Below the pieces are notes generated by a model. That model was not told the origin of the DNA. It saw only the letters and a program-made list of their open reading frames with translations, and did no database searches. 64,000 nt of DNA. Source: an uncultured Ignavibacteriota bacterium (GTDB lineage Bacteria; Bacteroidota; Ignavibacteria; Palsa-1295). Both the position numbers and the translations under genes were made by a program. The stretch covers positions 1-64,000 of the forward strand of contig CAIUMP010000060.1 in assembly GCA_903900335.1 (NCBI GenBank). Direction: 5' to 3'. This document shows positions 57,200 to 64,000 of the stretch, piece by piece (the stretch's first letter is position 1; the number at the start of each line of letters is the position of its first letter).

Positions 57200-58468
57200 T
57201 TACCTCGTCAGCATCATCGGTATCCGCTCCGTGCGCCCGTTGGCACGAACGACGCCCATATACATCCCCGGCATCATGCCGCGCGCATCCCAAGTGAAGG
57301 TGTGCTCACCAGCGGGGAGTTCGCCAGAGAAGAGGTGAATGACTTCTGTGCCGAGGAGGTTGACGATGGAGACTTCCGCGTAGCCGCTGGTCGCGGGTGA
57401 GAGGGAGAGTGTTGTTGAGGAGGAGAAGGGGTTGGGATAGGTTGAGCGCATGACAGGAATTCTATCCGTAGGCTTGACAGCAGCAGAGCCAATCATTTCG
57501 GAAAGAGGACGGCGCCAGAGACCGGATCCGCCAGCAGCAAACAAATATGAGCCGCAGACCTCTAACGCACGAATGTCTTCGCCCCCTAAGCTTAAACTTA
57601 CGTCAAACCAGGATAAGCCGCTGTCATGAGAGGCATAGACTCCACCACCATTGATCAATCCTGCGAACGCAGTTCCTCCAATACATTTTAAGCTGCGAAT
57701 CTTCGAATTTGGTAATCCATGATTTGCAACTGACCATGTCAGCCCAAAATCAGTTGAACGATGAAGGGTCCCACCCGACTTTTGCAAATTTTCAACTCCC
57801 GCGAAAGCAAATCGTCCGTTTGTGGTGATGCAAAACACAATCGTATCGAAGCTTCCTGTTGAATCCACCACTTTCCAACTTGCACCAGCGTCAACAGAGC
57901 GGTAAATTCCACCAGCATCCGTCGCCGCCAATAGACTGTTATCGCTATAAGCGAACTGTTCCACCGCCGCAGGAACTGGAGGTAAGTGAGATCCATAAGG
58001 ATACCAACGAATTCCACTGTCTGAGATCCATGTAAGACCGCTGTCGAATGAGCGATAAAGTGAAAGACCTTGGCACGTTATAAGCGTATCGTTGAAAGAT
58101 GTGATCGAACCGGCACCCCCATTTCCAGAAGGTGCGATGCCGTTTGCCTGCTGCTGCCAGCTTCTACCAGAATCGACACTACCCCATAGCTTGCACTGAC
58201 TTGTGATAATAAAAAGATGAGTGCCAAACACCATGACATTTCCAAGATTGCAACCCGATGAAAGCCCGCCGCTCGCATCAAGCCATGTGCTACCAAGGTC
58301 AGTCGTTCTATAGACCCCCCCACCGGTGCATACAAACAAATTGGAGTCCATCGAAACGAGACTCACGCCAGACTGCGGACCTGATAGCCTCACCCACTGC
58401 GATCGAGTGTCGCAGTGGGTAAGAGCTATCAGTCCAATGACAAGTAGCGCGAGCGGCTTAATTCTCAT
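57200..58468 (-). CDS. T9SS-exported BNR/sialidase-like beta-propeller protein
   Basis: A 422-residue secreted protein starting at 58468 (MRIKPLALLVIGLIALTHCD as signal). The core consists of repeated BNR-type blades: TTDLGSTWLDASGG, SVDSGRSWQQQANG, SFDSGLTWISDSG, SVDAGASWKVVDS, STDFGLTWSVANHG and SHDSGLSWFDV, i.e. about six to seven blades of a sialidase-like propeller. The C-terminal about 80 residues are a T9SS type A sorting domain (STYPNPFSSSTTLSLSPATS, then VSIVNLLGTEVI, then GMYMGVVRANGRTERIPMML). No sialidase catalytic residues were recognised, so ligand binding rather than cleavage is likely. Its ATG overlaps the subtilase stop by 4 bp, so the two cargo genes form one unit. Confidence 0.88.
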   Translation of the reverse strand: MRIKPLALLVIGLIALTHCDTRSQWVRLSGPQSGVSLVSMDSNLFVCTGGGVYRTTDLGSTWLDASGGLSSGCNLGNVMVFGTHLFIITSQCKLWGSVDSGRSWQQQANGIAPSGNGGAGSITSFNDTLITCQGLSLYRSFDSGLTWISDSGIRWYPYGSHLPPVPAAVEQFAYSDNSLLAATDAGGIYRSVDAGASWKVVDSTGSFDTIVFCITTNGRFAFAGVENLQKSGGTLHRSTDFGLTWSVANHGLPNSKIRSLKCIGGTAFAGLINGGGVYASHDSGLSWFDVSLSLGGEDIRALEVCGSYLFAAGGSGLWRRPLSEMIGSAAVKPTDRIPVMRSTYPNPFSSSTTLSLSPATSGYAEVSIVNLLGTEVIHLFSGELPAGEHTFTWDARGMMPGMYMGVVRANGRTERIPMMLTR

Positions 58469-61065
58469 TTCGTTACAACAAAAGCCTTCGCACGATATGT
58501 GCCGGATGAAGAGAGGCAGCACACGTACATTCCTGACGGTAGAGATGTGATGGGGATCGGGCAGCTATTCCAGCCAACCACGGATCGTTCTGGCATAACC
58601 CTTATTACTTCACGTCCGATTGCATCGTAAAGGTACACCTTGGAAGACGAAGAGCCCGCAGACAAACAGTAATTCACGTTTAAAGTAGAATTTGTCCGAT
58701 TAATCGTCAGTTGAAGTGAATCACTCGTAGGTTGCGAACCTGACTGACTAACTCCACTCGGTGAGTTGGTCCTCCCATACACTGAATAATTGACCCCAAC
58801 CATTGAATCAGGAGGGAAATGGCCCAGTGCGGAGTCGACCAACCCGGTTCGTGGATTGAAAGCAAAGACGTCGTATTGCACGGTTTGCATCGTGATAATC
58901 CCGTTAGACTGCACGAAGATGCCCTCGACAAATCCGGCGCTATCACCTCCGAGTGTATTCGTCATTCCGGTCCATCCTGTTTCGAAGTTGGGTGTGGAAG
59001 CGAAGCTCCATCCGCTCCGGCTATGTGCCCCAGTTCGTCCCCATGCAAAAAGTGGATTCTTCTTTGAGTTCTCATACTCGCTCAAGGTGTCGCTTCGGCG
59101 GAGAACGCGTTTTCGCACGTCATATCCATGCCCTAAATCCTCGGCAAGAGCATACACCCTGTGTTCCATAGTATCCGTGCGGCTATTGTACCACCCCCAC
59201 GGTGGAGAAAACAGGAAGTAAGTCTGTATGGAAGACCAACTCCCTGTGTCGAGCAAGGGCAGAGGAGCTGCGTGTCTATGCTGTAGAAAGTAGCCACTAT
59301 GGGACGAGGTCATCCGATCACTGTCAGACATAATAAAGGTATTGCCTATGTCGACGAAGCCGAATCCACTTAACGACCGCCATGTGTTTGGGCTAGTCAG
59401 AGTATCTCGGTCAGCGTCACCCCGCCAAGCACCTGCTTTCAGCATTCCCTGCACATCTTCGGGCTCAAGCGACAGCGCAGAGTCTCCAAAGTGACGTGTG
59501 TTTTGAGATAGTAGCAGCGCTGCCGCACCGGATACATTTGCGGCAGCAGCAGACGTACCGGCATAAGATGCAAATGAGTCTGGACATGTCGGACACAGCT
59601 TTCGGGTCGTAAAATTGAGCGTATAGGGATTGGAACAGTCCAGTTTATCGCCAGCTGGTCCTAATAAGTCCATCGTATAGCCATACGGAGTTCCGTTAAC
59701 GTGACTCTTATCCGGAATGCTGCCGCCGACGCTAATTACCCAGGGCTCTTCGAATGCAGCCGGATAGGTATGGACAGCCGATTGGGTTTCGTCGCCGCCT
59801 GCATCAGCAACTGCAGCGATGAAAACAACGCCGTTCTCGACTGCGTAATTCACAGGCGCATGAACCGGGTCGAACGAACCTGAAGTTGTCCACCCTCCTG
59901 AAAAATTAATCGCGTGAACGCCAAATCCGTAATCCGATGATGGGCTTCTTGCAGAGGCTTCAAAGACTGCTGCAGTAAATGCTCCGGCTTCCAGAAATGG
60001 AAAACCTACGGCTTGCGCTAACATGCTTACGCCACGGCCTTGAGGCACTGAGTCGGGTACCAATGTGCCCCACCCACCGGCTTCCCCGGAGACCGAATTC
60101 GTTAGGAATGGCGAAGGGAGTAAATTATTCGTGCGAGCTCCGATAATTCCGGCCATCGAGGTGCCATGATCACTGGTGTCAACATAAGTCCAAGGGCTGG
60201 CCAGGAAATAATTCCAGTGACCAATGAATTTCTTTCCCGGCCCCGTTGATGTGTCACCGTTTCCAAAATCCACATGCCGATAGTCGAGGCTCGCGTCTAC
60301 GACCGAAACAATGATTGCAGTATCCCCGACTTCGTAGTTCCAAGCTTGCTGCACATTCATCATCTGAAATCCCTTCTGGCACCCGAAGTGGCTGTCAGAC
60401 GGAGAATGGCCGAAGAGTCGGCCACCGCTGTAATCTGGCCATGCTGAAATCACATCAGTTGCGTAGTATTTGACTAGGAAATACGCAGCCAACAAAGGAT
60501 TCGTAGTTGAGTCCAGATCGAGTATCAACCAGTTTGCATGATCACACCCAATAGTCTCCCCTGTTCGAGTGATTGAGGCAGTATCTGTCGGACTTGCAGC
60601 GGTTAGTCTCCGTAGGCAGCGTCCTCCGATCGAAATGAGGAAGTTGCGCAAGGCGGTGTCCTTGACAACATTTGTTGATTCGGCAAGACAGAAGCGATCC
60701 GCGAAAAGCTGCTGTCTCAGTGCAAGTGGATATCCCCTTCTCGGTTGTGTCATCAGCCCTGAGCCGCTGAGTGGCTTGTCATTACCCTTTCCCATTGGAA
60801 GGTGTGGGTGATAATAGTTTTCGAATGTAACAGAGAGCTCCAAAGAATCAAGTGCTCCTTGACGAAAGCGCATTATTAACCTGCCGGGGATCATGAGACT
60901 ATCGGGTGGCCGTCGTGTAGGGACGGTTTTACCGATCCAGTTTGTCACGTAGTACGTCGTTGTATCCGACGGAATGGTCGGTGTGAATTGAGCGCGGCTC
61001 TCAGTGGCAAGCAGCGAAAGAAACAAAATGCAAAACAGCGTTCGAGATGCGGTTAAGTGTGTCAT
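58465..61065 (-). CDS. T9SS-exported subtilisin-like serine protease (S8)
   Basis: An 866-residue secreted subtilase. It has a signal peptide (FCILFLSLLATESRA, cleavage near AQFT) and a propeptide-like region. The catalytic triad is Asp in IVSVVDASLDYRHVDF (about residue 257), His in DTSDHGTSMAGIIGART (about 299) and Ser in YAGTSAAAANVSGAAALLL (about 504). The C-terminus has a T9SS type A sorting domain (LNVNYCLSAGSSSSKVYLYD, IGREVIRVMPERSV, then SLPSGMYVCCLSSSGTYRAK). It would be surface-anchored or released, probably for nutrient acquisition. It is transcribed with the BNR protein gene (4-bp overlap) and starts 180 bp from the divergent XRE gene. Confidence 0.92.
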   Translation of the reverse strand: MTHLTASRTLFCILFLSLLATESRAQFTPTIPSDTTTYYVTNWIGKTVPTRRPPDSLMIPGRLIMRFRQGALDSLELSVTFENYYHPHLPMGKGNDKPLSGSGLMTQPRRGYPLALRQQLFADRFCLAESTNVVKDTALRNFLISIGGRCLRRLTAASPTDTASITRTGETIGCDHANWLILDLDSTTNPLLAAYFLVKYYATDVISAWPDYSGGRLFGHSPSDSHFGCQKGFQMMNVQQAWNYEVGDTAIIVSVVDASLDYRHVDFGNGDTSTGPGKKFIGHWNYFLASPWTYVDTSDHGTSMAGIIGARTNNLLPSPFLTNSVSGEAGGWGTLVPDSVPQGRGVSMLAQAVGFPFLEAGAFTAAVFEASARSPSSDYGFGVHAINFSGGWTTSGSFDPVHAPVNYAVENGVVFIAAVADAGGDETQSAVHTYPAAFEEPWVISVGGSIPDKSHVNGTPYGYTMDLLGPAGDKLDCSNPYTLNFTTRKLCPTCPDSFASYAGTSAAAANVSGAAALLLSQNTRHFGDSALSLEPEDVQGMLKAGAWRGDADRDTLTSPNTWRSLSGFGFVDIGNTFIMSDSDRMTSSHSGYFLQHRHAAPLPLLDTGSWSSIQTYFLFSPPWGWYNSRTDTMEHRVYALAEDLGHGYDVRKRVLRRSDTLSEYENSKKNPLFAWGRTGAHSRSGWSFASTPNFETGWTGMTNTLGGDSAGFVEGIFVQSNGIITMQTVQYDVFAFNPRTGLVDSALGHFPPDSMVGVNYSVYGRTNSPSGVSQSGSQPTSDSLQLTINRTNSTLNVNYCLSAGSSSSKVYLYDAIGREVIRVMPERSVVGWNSCPIPITSLPSGMYVCCLSSSGTYRAKAFVVTK

Positions 61066-61189
61066 GGACCATGACTCCTATCAAAGGACTAGTTTAGCAA
61101 ACCCCGGAACGTACCGGTCATTATTTGTCCCCACCCTCAAAAGCCCGTTTGACACTCAAGGACGGCAGACAAACATACGACAATATTTT

Positions 61190-61208
61190 GCGCTACTCAC
61201 AATAGCGC
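61190..61208. promoter_or_regulatory. Palindromic operator copy 1 (upstream of XRE gene)
   Basis: GCGCTACTCACAATAGCGC is an inverted repeat with one mismatch in the arms, 37 bp before the XRE start codon. A near-identical copy (CGCTATTCACAATAGCG) lies at 61492-61508, and the identical CACAATAGCGCGAT half continues past both. A binding site for the XRE protein is inferred. Confidence 0.6.
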
Positions 61209-61245
61209 GATTCCGGGGTTTCTCCCACTCTCTGCATTTCAATGG

Positions 61246-61488
61246 ATGAATATGTTGCTTGCAGTCGGTCGGAATATCAAGTTCTTGAGGGAATCAAGAG
61301 GGCTAACTCAAGAGATTTTAGCCGAACAGGCAGGGCTTCACAGATCGTACATAGGCCATGTAGAGCGAGGCGAAGGCAACCTTACTCTTTCCAATCTTTG
61401 CAGGATTGCAGGCGCACTCCACATCCATCCGGGTGTGCTCATGTTCGGTGACTCATTCACATGGAATGAGCCACCCGCCAATTTGTAG
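61246..61488 (+). CDS. XRE-family helix-turn-helix regulator
   Basis: An 80-residue DNA-binding protein, a single Cro/C1-type domain: NIKFLRESRGLTQEILAEQA then GLHRSYIGHVERGEGNLTL and LCRIAGALHIHPG, with helix 3 around HRSYIGHVERG. There is no partner or ligand domain, so it is like the C proteins and the antitoxin/controller proteins of toxin-antitoxin and restriction-modification loci. The ATG at 61246 or 61252 may be used. Near-identical palindromes flank the gene on both sides, so it probably represses itself and the downstream pair. It is divergent from the subtilase gene. Confidence 0.9.
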   Translation: MNMLLAVGRNIKFLRESRGLTQEILAEQAGLHRSYIGHVERGEGNLTLSNLCRIAGALHIHPGVLMFGDSFTWNEPPANL

Positions 61489-61491
61489 TTC

Positions 61492-61508
61492 CGCTATTCA
61501 CAATAGCG
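61492..61508. promoter_or_regulatory. Palindromic operator copy 2 (between XRE and 96-residue gene)
   Basis: CGCTATTCACAATAGCG is a perfect 7-bp inverted repeat (CGCTATT-CAC-AATAGCG), starting 3 bp after the XRE stop and ending 93 bp before the next ATG. It shares CACAATAGCGCGAT with copy 1. The position fits a second site from which the XRE protein controls the two genes that follow. Confidence 0.65.
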
Positions 61509-61601
61509 CGATATCAGCGCTCCGCGTTCCCCTACTCGCGCACTCAGGTCGGAATTTGGCGGAGATTCGCAACGTTAATCCCACCTTAAGGAGCAGTCAT
61601 T

Positions 61602-61892
61602 ATGGAGCATCAGCAATTCACCGAAGAACAAGCCATCGAGAAGGCGTTTCAATATCTGGCGTCGAAAGGAAAGTACATGGAGCAACCCTATGCTCCGCGC
61701 TTAGAGACCATTCAACGCGTAAATGGTGAGTGGGTCGTCGTGCTGAGTTATCTGAGCAAAGGGCAAGCACTGGAGGACACCACGAACCCGTTACTGGCGG
61801 CATTGAATCAGGTGCGCAAATATAAAGAGTTCGATATTGACGCAATCACAGGGGATGTTCATGCGATGACCGATCCTGCTGTCCGCCGATGA
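61602..61892 (+). CDS. 96-residue protein of the XRE/PIN module (possible antitoxin)
   Basis: A small soluble protein with an AAGGAG ribosome site before the ATG. It contains helical stretches (EEQAIEKAFQYLASKG, NPLLAALNQVRKYKEF) around a short beta-part (NGEWVVVLSYL) and ends with FDIDAITGDVHAMTDPAVRR, a form loosely like the IDxxTGxV motif of small PepSY-type domains. I do not recognise a family for certain. It overlaps the PIN gene by 4 bp (61889-61892), which makes a protein pair very likely: the PIN protein would be a toxin and this the antitoxin or a partner. No DNA-binding motif is visible, which would leave that task to the XRE protein. Confidence 0.7.
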   Translation: MEHQQFTEEQAIEKAFQYLASKGKYMEQPYAPRLETIQRVNGEWVVVLSYLSKGQALEDTTNPLLAALNQVRKYKEFDIDAITGDVHAMTDPAVRR

Positions 61893-62377
61893 TGAAGGAG
61901 ATCTTTCCCGATGTCGAGTGCATCCTGATTGATGCCAATCTATTCGTTGTGTTGGTGATTGGTTTTGTCGGTACGCGACTATGGGGCGGCAGTCCAGTGG
62001 AATCGTTCGATCAATCCGATTTCGAATTGCTACTTGCCACGGTAGGCGAATTCCGGCGCGCATTAACTACACCGTTCATCATCGCGGAAGTGAACAGCCT
62101 GCTAAACACTACAGGGTTTGCACGTATCCAGTGTCGGACAGCTCTCGCCGAGTATGTTCCAGCGCTCATCGAACAATATGATGAGAGCAAGGCACTCGCG
62201 TTGCTCGCTGGTATTTCGCAGTTCGGTTTCTCCGATATGAGTATTGTGCAAGCGGCACGCGACAATAACGCTATCGTATTGAGTGCAGACGGCCCCCTCG
62301 TCCAGTATTTGCGAGGTCAGGGTATCGCGTCGCTTCACTATCGCGACTGGAAGAACATCGCCTCGAACCTCCGGTGA
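61889..62377 (+). CDS. PIN-domain-like protein (candidate RNase toxin)
   Basis: A 162-residue protein with the spaced acidic residues of PIN-like nucleases: Asp15 in ILIDANLF, Glu67 in FIIAEVNSLL, Asp116 in FGFSDMSIVQAA and Asp134 in VLSADGPLV. Both the order and the spacing fit the PIN fold, whose members in toxin-antitoxin pairs cut tRNA or rRNA. The length is slightly above the usual 130-145 residues, with an extra RLWGGSPVESFDQSDFE segment after the first strand. It overlaps the 96-residue gene by 4 bp and is followed by fabI convergently. Toxin activity is inference from the residues and the context. Confidence 0.75.
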   Translation: MMKEIFPDVECILIDANLFVVLVIGFVGTRLWGGSPVESFDQSDFELLLATVGEFRRALTTPFIIAEVNSLLNTTGFARIQCRTALAEYVPALIEQYDESKALALLAGISQFGFSDMSIVQAARDNNAIVLSADGPLVQYLRGQGIASLHYRDWKNIASNLR

Positions 62378-62388
62378 GTCGTTCCCCC

Positions 62389-63282
62389 CTACTCGTGCCG
62401 ATTCCGCTGGATTAGCTCGTCAGTGAAGCCTGCTTTTCGCATGTTGTCCTCGTCGGCGAGGGCGTCGTGCATGAGGTGGAGCATAGGGATGGTCATTCCC
62501 ATGGCGCTGTAGCCGCCATCGTGGAAGAGGTTTTGCATCGTTACCTTGCGGGTGAGGTCGCTGAGCAGCGTGATAACGTAATCGCCGCACTCCTCGGCAG
62601 TGGCATTGCCGAGCGGGGCAAGCATGTCGGAGAATTCGTACATTTTATCGAAATCCTCGATGCCGGAGCCGGCCCGAGTGAACGTTGGGCTCTGGCTAAC
62701 CGTGTTAACGCGAATCTTGCGAGGTCCGAGTCGTGCTCCAAAGCTGCGAGCAACGGATTCGAGCAACGCTTTCGCGTCGGCCATATCGGAGTATGTGGTG
62801 AAGGAGCGCTGAGCAGCAATGTAGCTAAGACCTAGGATGCTGGCACCGTCATTCAGCGAATCTGTGGCAAGCGCGCCGTGGATCAGGCGATGAAGGGAGA
62901 GACCACTGACGTCGAGCGTCTTTAGAAACCAGTCATAGTTGGATTCCTCATAGGCGAGTCCCTTGCGGATGTTCTGGGACATTCCGACGGAGTGCACCAC
63001 GAAGTCCAGTTTGCCACCGAGTTTCTCGGTCGCCTCTTTGAAGCAGATGTCGATCTCGGGGCTTCTTGAGACGTCGCACTGAATGAGCGGGGCATCGCCC
63101 ACGATCTTCGCAAGCTCAGCGGGCTTGCCGACGCGAAGCGCTACTCCGATATTGCTTATCGCGAGCTTCGCACCTTCTCGGTGCGCCGAAAGTGCAATCT
63201 GCCACCCAAGGCTTGTCTCGTCGAGCGGACCGAAAATGATCCCTTTTTTACCTTCTAAAAGTCCGTATGATTTTTGTGGCAT
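62389..63282 (-). CDS. fabI: Enoyl-ACP reductase, FabI (Bacteroidota type)
   Basis: A 297-residue short-chain reductase that reduces enoyl-ACP in the last step of fatty acid elongation with NADH. The NAD-binding start GIIFGPLDETSLGWQIALSA is the FabI form, and the catalytic pair is Tyr164 and Lys171 (YSDMADAK), Tyr154 lying in LSYIAAQRSFTTY. The INVNTV/SQSP stretch and the LFHDGGYSAMGM tail match Bacteroidota FabI proteins, which differ from E. coli. The C-terminus is about 30 residues longer than the family norm. The gene follows the DUF1015 gene by 37 bp on the same strand, and converges with the PIN gene. Confidence 0.93.
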   Translation of the reverse strand: MPQKSYGLLEGKKGIIFGPLDETSLGWQIALSAHREGAKLAISNIGVALRVGKPAELAKIVGDAPLIQCDVSRSPEIDICFKEATEKLGGKLDFVVHSVGMSQNIRKGLAYEESNYDWFLKTLDVSGLSLHRLIHGALATDSLNDGASILGLSYIAAQRSFTTYSDMADAKALLESVARSFGARLGPRKIRVNTVSQSPTFTRAGSGIEDFDKMYEFSDMLAPLGNATAEECGDYVITLLSDLTRKVTMQNLFHDGGYSAMGMTIPMLHLMHDALADEDNMRKAGFTDELIQRNRHE

Positions 63283-63319
63283 GGTGCGATAATGCTGAAA
63301 TCCGTCTTAGCAGTGAGGC

Positions 63320-64000
63320 TTAGCCCTGTGCTTCAAACTCGTGGAATACCAACCCTGTTAACAGCTTGGGATAGAAAAAGGTCGTTTTCTGTGGCATAAA
63401 TCCTCCCTGCTCCACCACCGCCAACACCTCACCGGCCAAGACGGGGCGAACGAGGAACGCGGCATCCCACGAGCAGGTACCCTTCATTTCTTCCAGCTCC
63501 TTTATCGTATGGGGATAGAGGATGTTTCTCTTCTCATCGAGCGCTTGCTGTGATAAGCCGACGAGGGGCCGCAGAATCTCCTGCTCCAGCCTTCCAGCCG
63601 GAATTTGATCTCCAGCAGCTGAAGACTTTGACGAATCACGAACAAGTATCCATTTCGGCTCCTCGGGAAACTCCACGAGCGTAATGGCTCCCTCCGCCGA
63701 ATTCAGCATGGCGATTCCCACCTCCCGAGACGCCTGGGGGACAATCTCAAAGTGCTCTTTCAGCCGCTCGATGAGCCGGTACTGGTTGAAATCAGGCGCA
63801 TCGTGCACCAAACGGTGCGTCGGAAGAATGATCGCGCCAGGAGATTGGAGATTGGAGATGAAGATCATGATGTAGCCATCTCCCGCGATTTCGGGATGCT
63901 TCTCATGAAACTCCACAGCGGTCTCGTAACGATGGTGCCCATCAGCAATAATGACCTTCCCCTGCCCGACCACTCTTGAAACTCGCTCGACGGCCAGTTG
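63320..64000 (-). CDS. DUF1015-family protein (5' end outside window)
   Basis: At least 226 residues, reading through the window edge; the apparent GTG at 63973 is not the start because the frame stays open to 64000 (QLAVERVSR precedes it). IADGHHRYETAVEFHEKHPE is the DUF1015 signature, then IILPTHRLVHD and a long C-terminal part ending in GGFMPQKTTFFYPKLLTGLV. DUF1015 proteins are widespread but poorly characterised; one proposed link is with serine or amino-sugar metabolism. It is probably in an operon with fabI, 37 bp away. Confidence 0.88.
   Translation of the reverse strand, partial: QLAVERVSRVVGQGKVIIADGHHRYETAVEFHEKHPEIAGDGYIMIFISNLQSPGAIILPTHRLVHDAPDFNQYRLIERLKEHFEIVPQASREVGIAMLNSAEGAITLVEFPEEPKWILVRDSSKSSAAGDQIPAGRLEQEILRPLVGLSQQALDEKRNILYPHTIKELEEMKGTCSWDAAFLVRPVLAGEVLAVVEQGGFMPQKTTFFYPKLLTGLVFHEFEAQG

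Overview
The window looks like a chromosome segment from a member of the Bacteroidota/Chlorobiota branch, most like Candidatus Kapabacteria or a close relative. That placement is inference. It rests on three long secreted proteins that look like type IX secretion (T9SS) cargo (two complete genes and one long cell-surface gene have a clear C-terminal sorting domain), a Bacteroidota-type FabI, SpII lipoproteins, a TonB receptor with a carboxypeptidase-regulatory-like plug extension, and Kdo-type LPS genes. There is no rRNA operon, prophage, insertion sequence or CRISPR array.

Layout. 1-3.5 kb: 5' part of a huge secreted BNR/anchor-domain protein. 3.7-6.5 kb: a small Cys/His-rich anchored protein and a TonB-dependent receptor, with two palindromes before the receptor. 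6.6-8.8 kb: CbpA-like co-chaperone, a lipoprotein and a small exported Cys protein. 8.9-13.9 kb: minus-strand cluster mutase-trmH-kdsA-kdsD-lptC, closed by a hairpin. 14-19.8 kb: plus-strand envelope cluster with two tandem LPG-synthase-like membrane proteins, a PHP phosphatase and a BY-kinase/Wzz protein. 19.9-31.1 kb: a 3051-residue surface protein (tail-fibre-like, collagen-like and 17-residue repeats) preceded by a TPR-LuxR regulator. 31.3-34.1 kb: tRNA Thr-Tyr-Thr cluster and mltD. 34.1-34.7 kb: AT-rich divergent intergenic region with a perfect DnaA box. 34.7-39.2 kb: 1500-residue T9SS cargo protein.

39.7-45.5 kb: a glycosyltransferase-TPR protein, then a transsulfuration cluster (cystathionine beta-synthase, a DUF3298-like protein, a gamma-synthase/lyase) with two small membrane-associated proteins. 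45.5-48.8 kb: recQ, purM and a lipoprotein. 48.9-52.3 kb: RlmI-like methyltransferase, two outer-membrane barrels and a DUF4149-like membrane protein. 52.3-56.9 kb: Rieske/cytochrome b complex, aldehyde dehydrogenase and a thioredoxin-like/TPR protein. 57.1-61.1 kb: a hairpin repeat and two T9SS cargo genes (BNR protein and subtilase). 61.2-62.4 kb: an XRE regulator, a 96-residue protein and a PIN-domain protein, with two near-identical palindromic operators. 62.4-64 kb: fabI and a partial DUF1015 gene.

The two most interesting points are the XRE/96-aa/PIN module with twin operators, which looks like a compact toxin-antitoxin-type system, and the giant repeat protein with its adjacent regulator. 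All family calls are from reading the sequence; no database search or numerical analysis was run.
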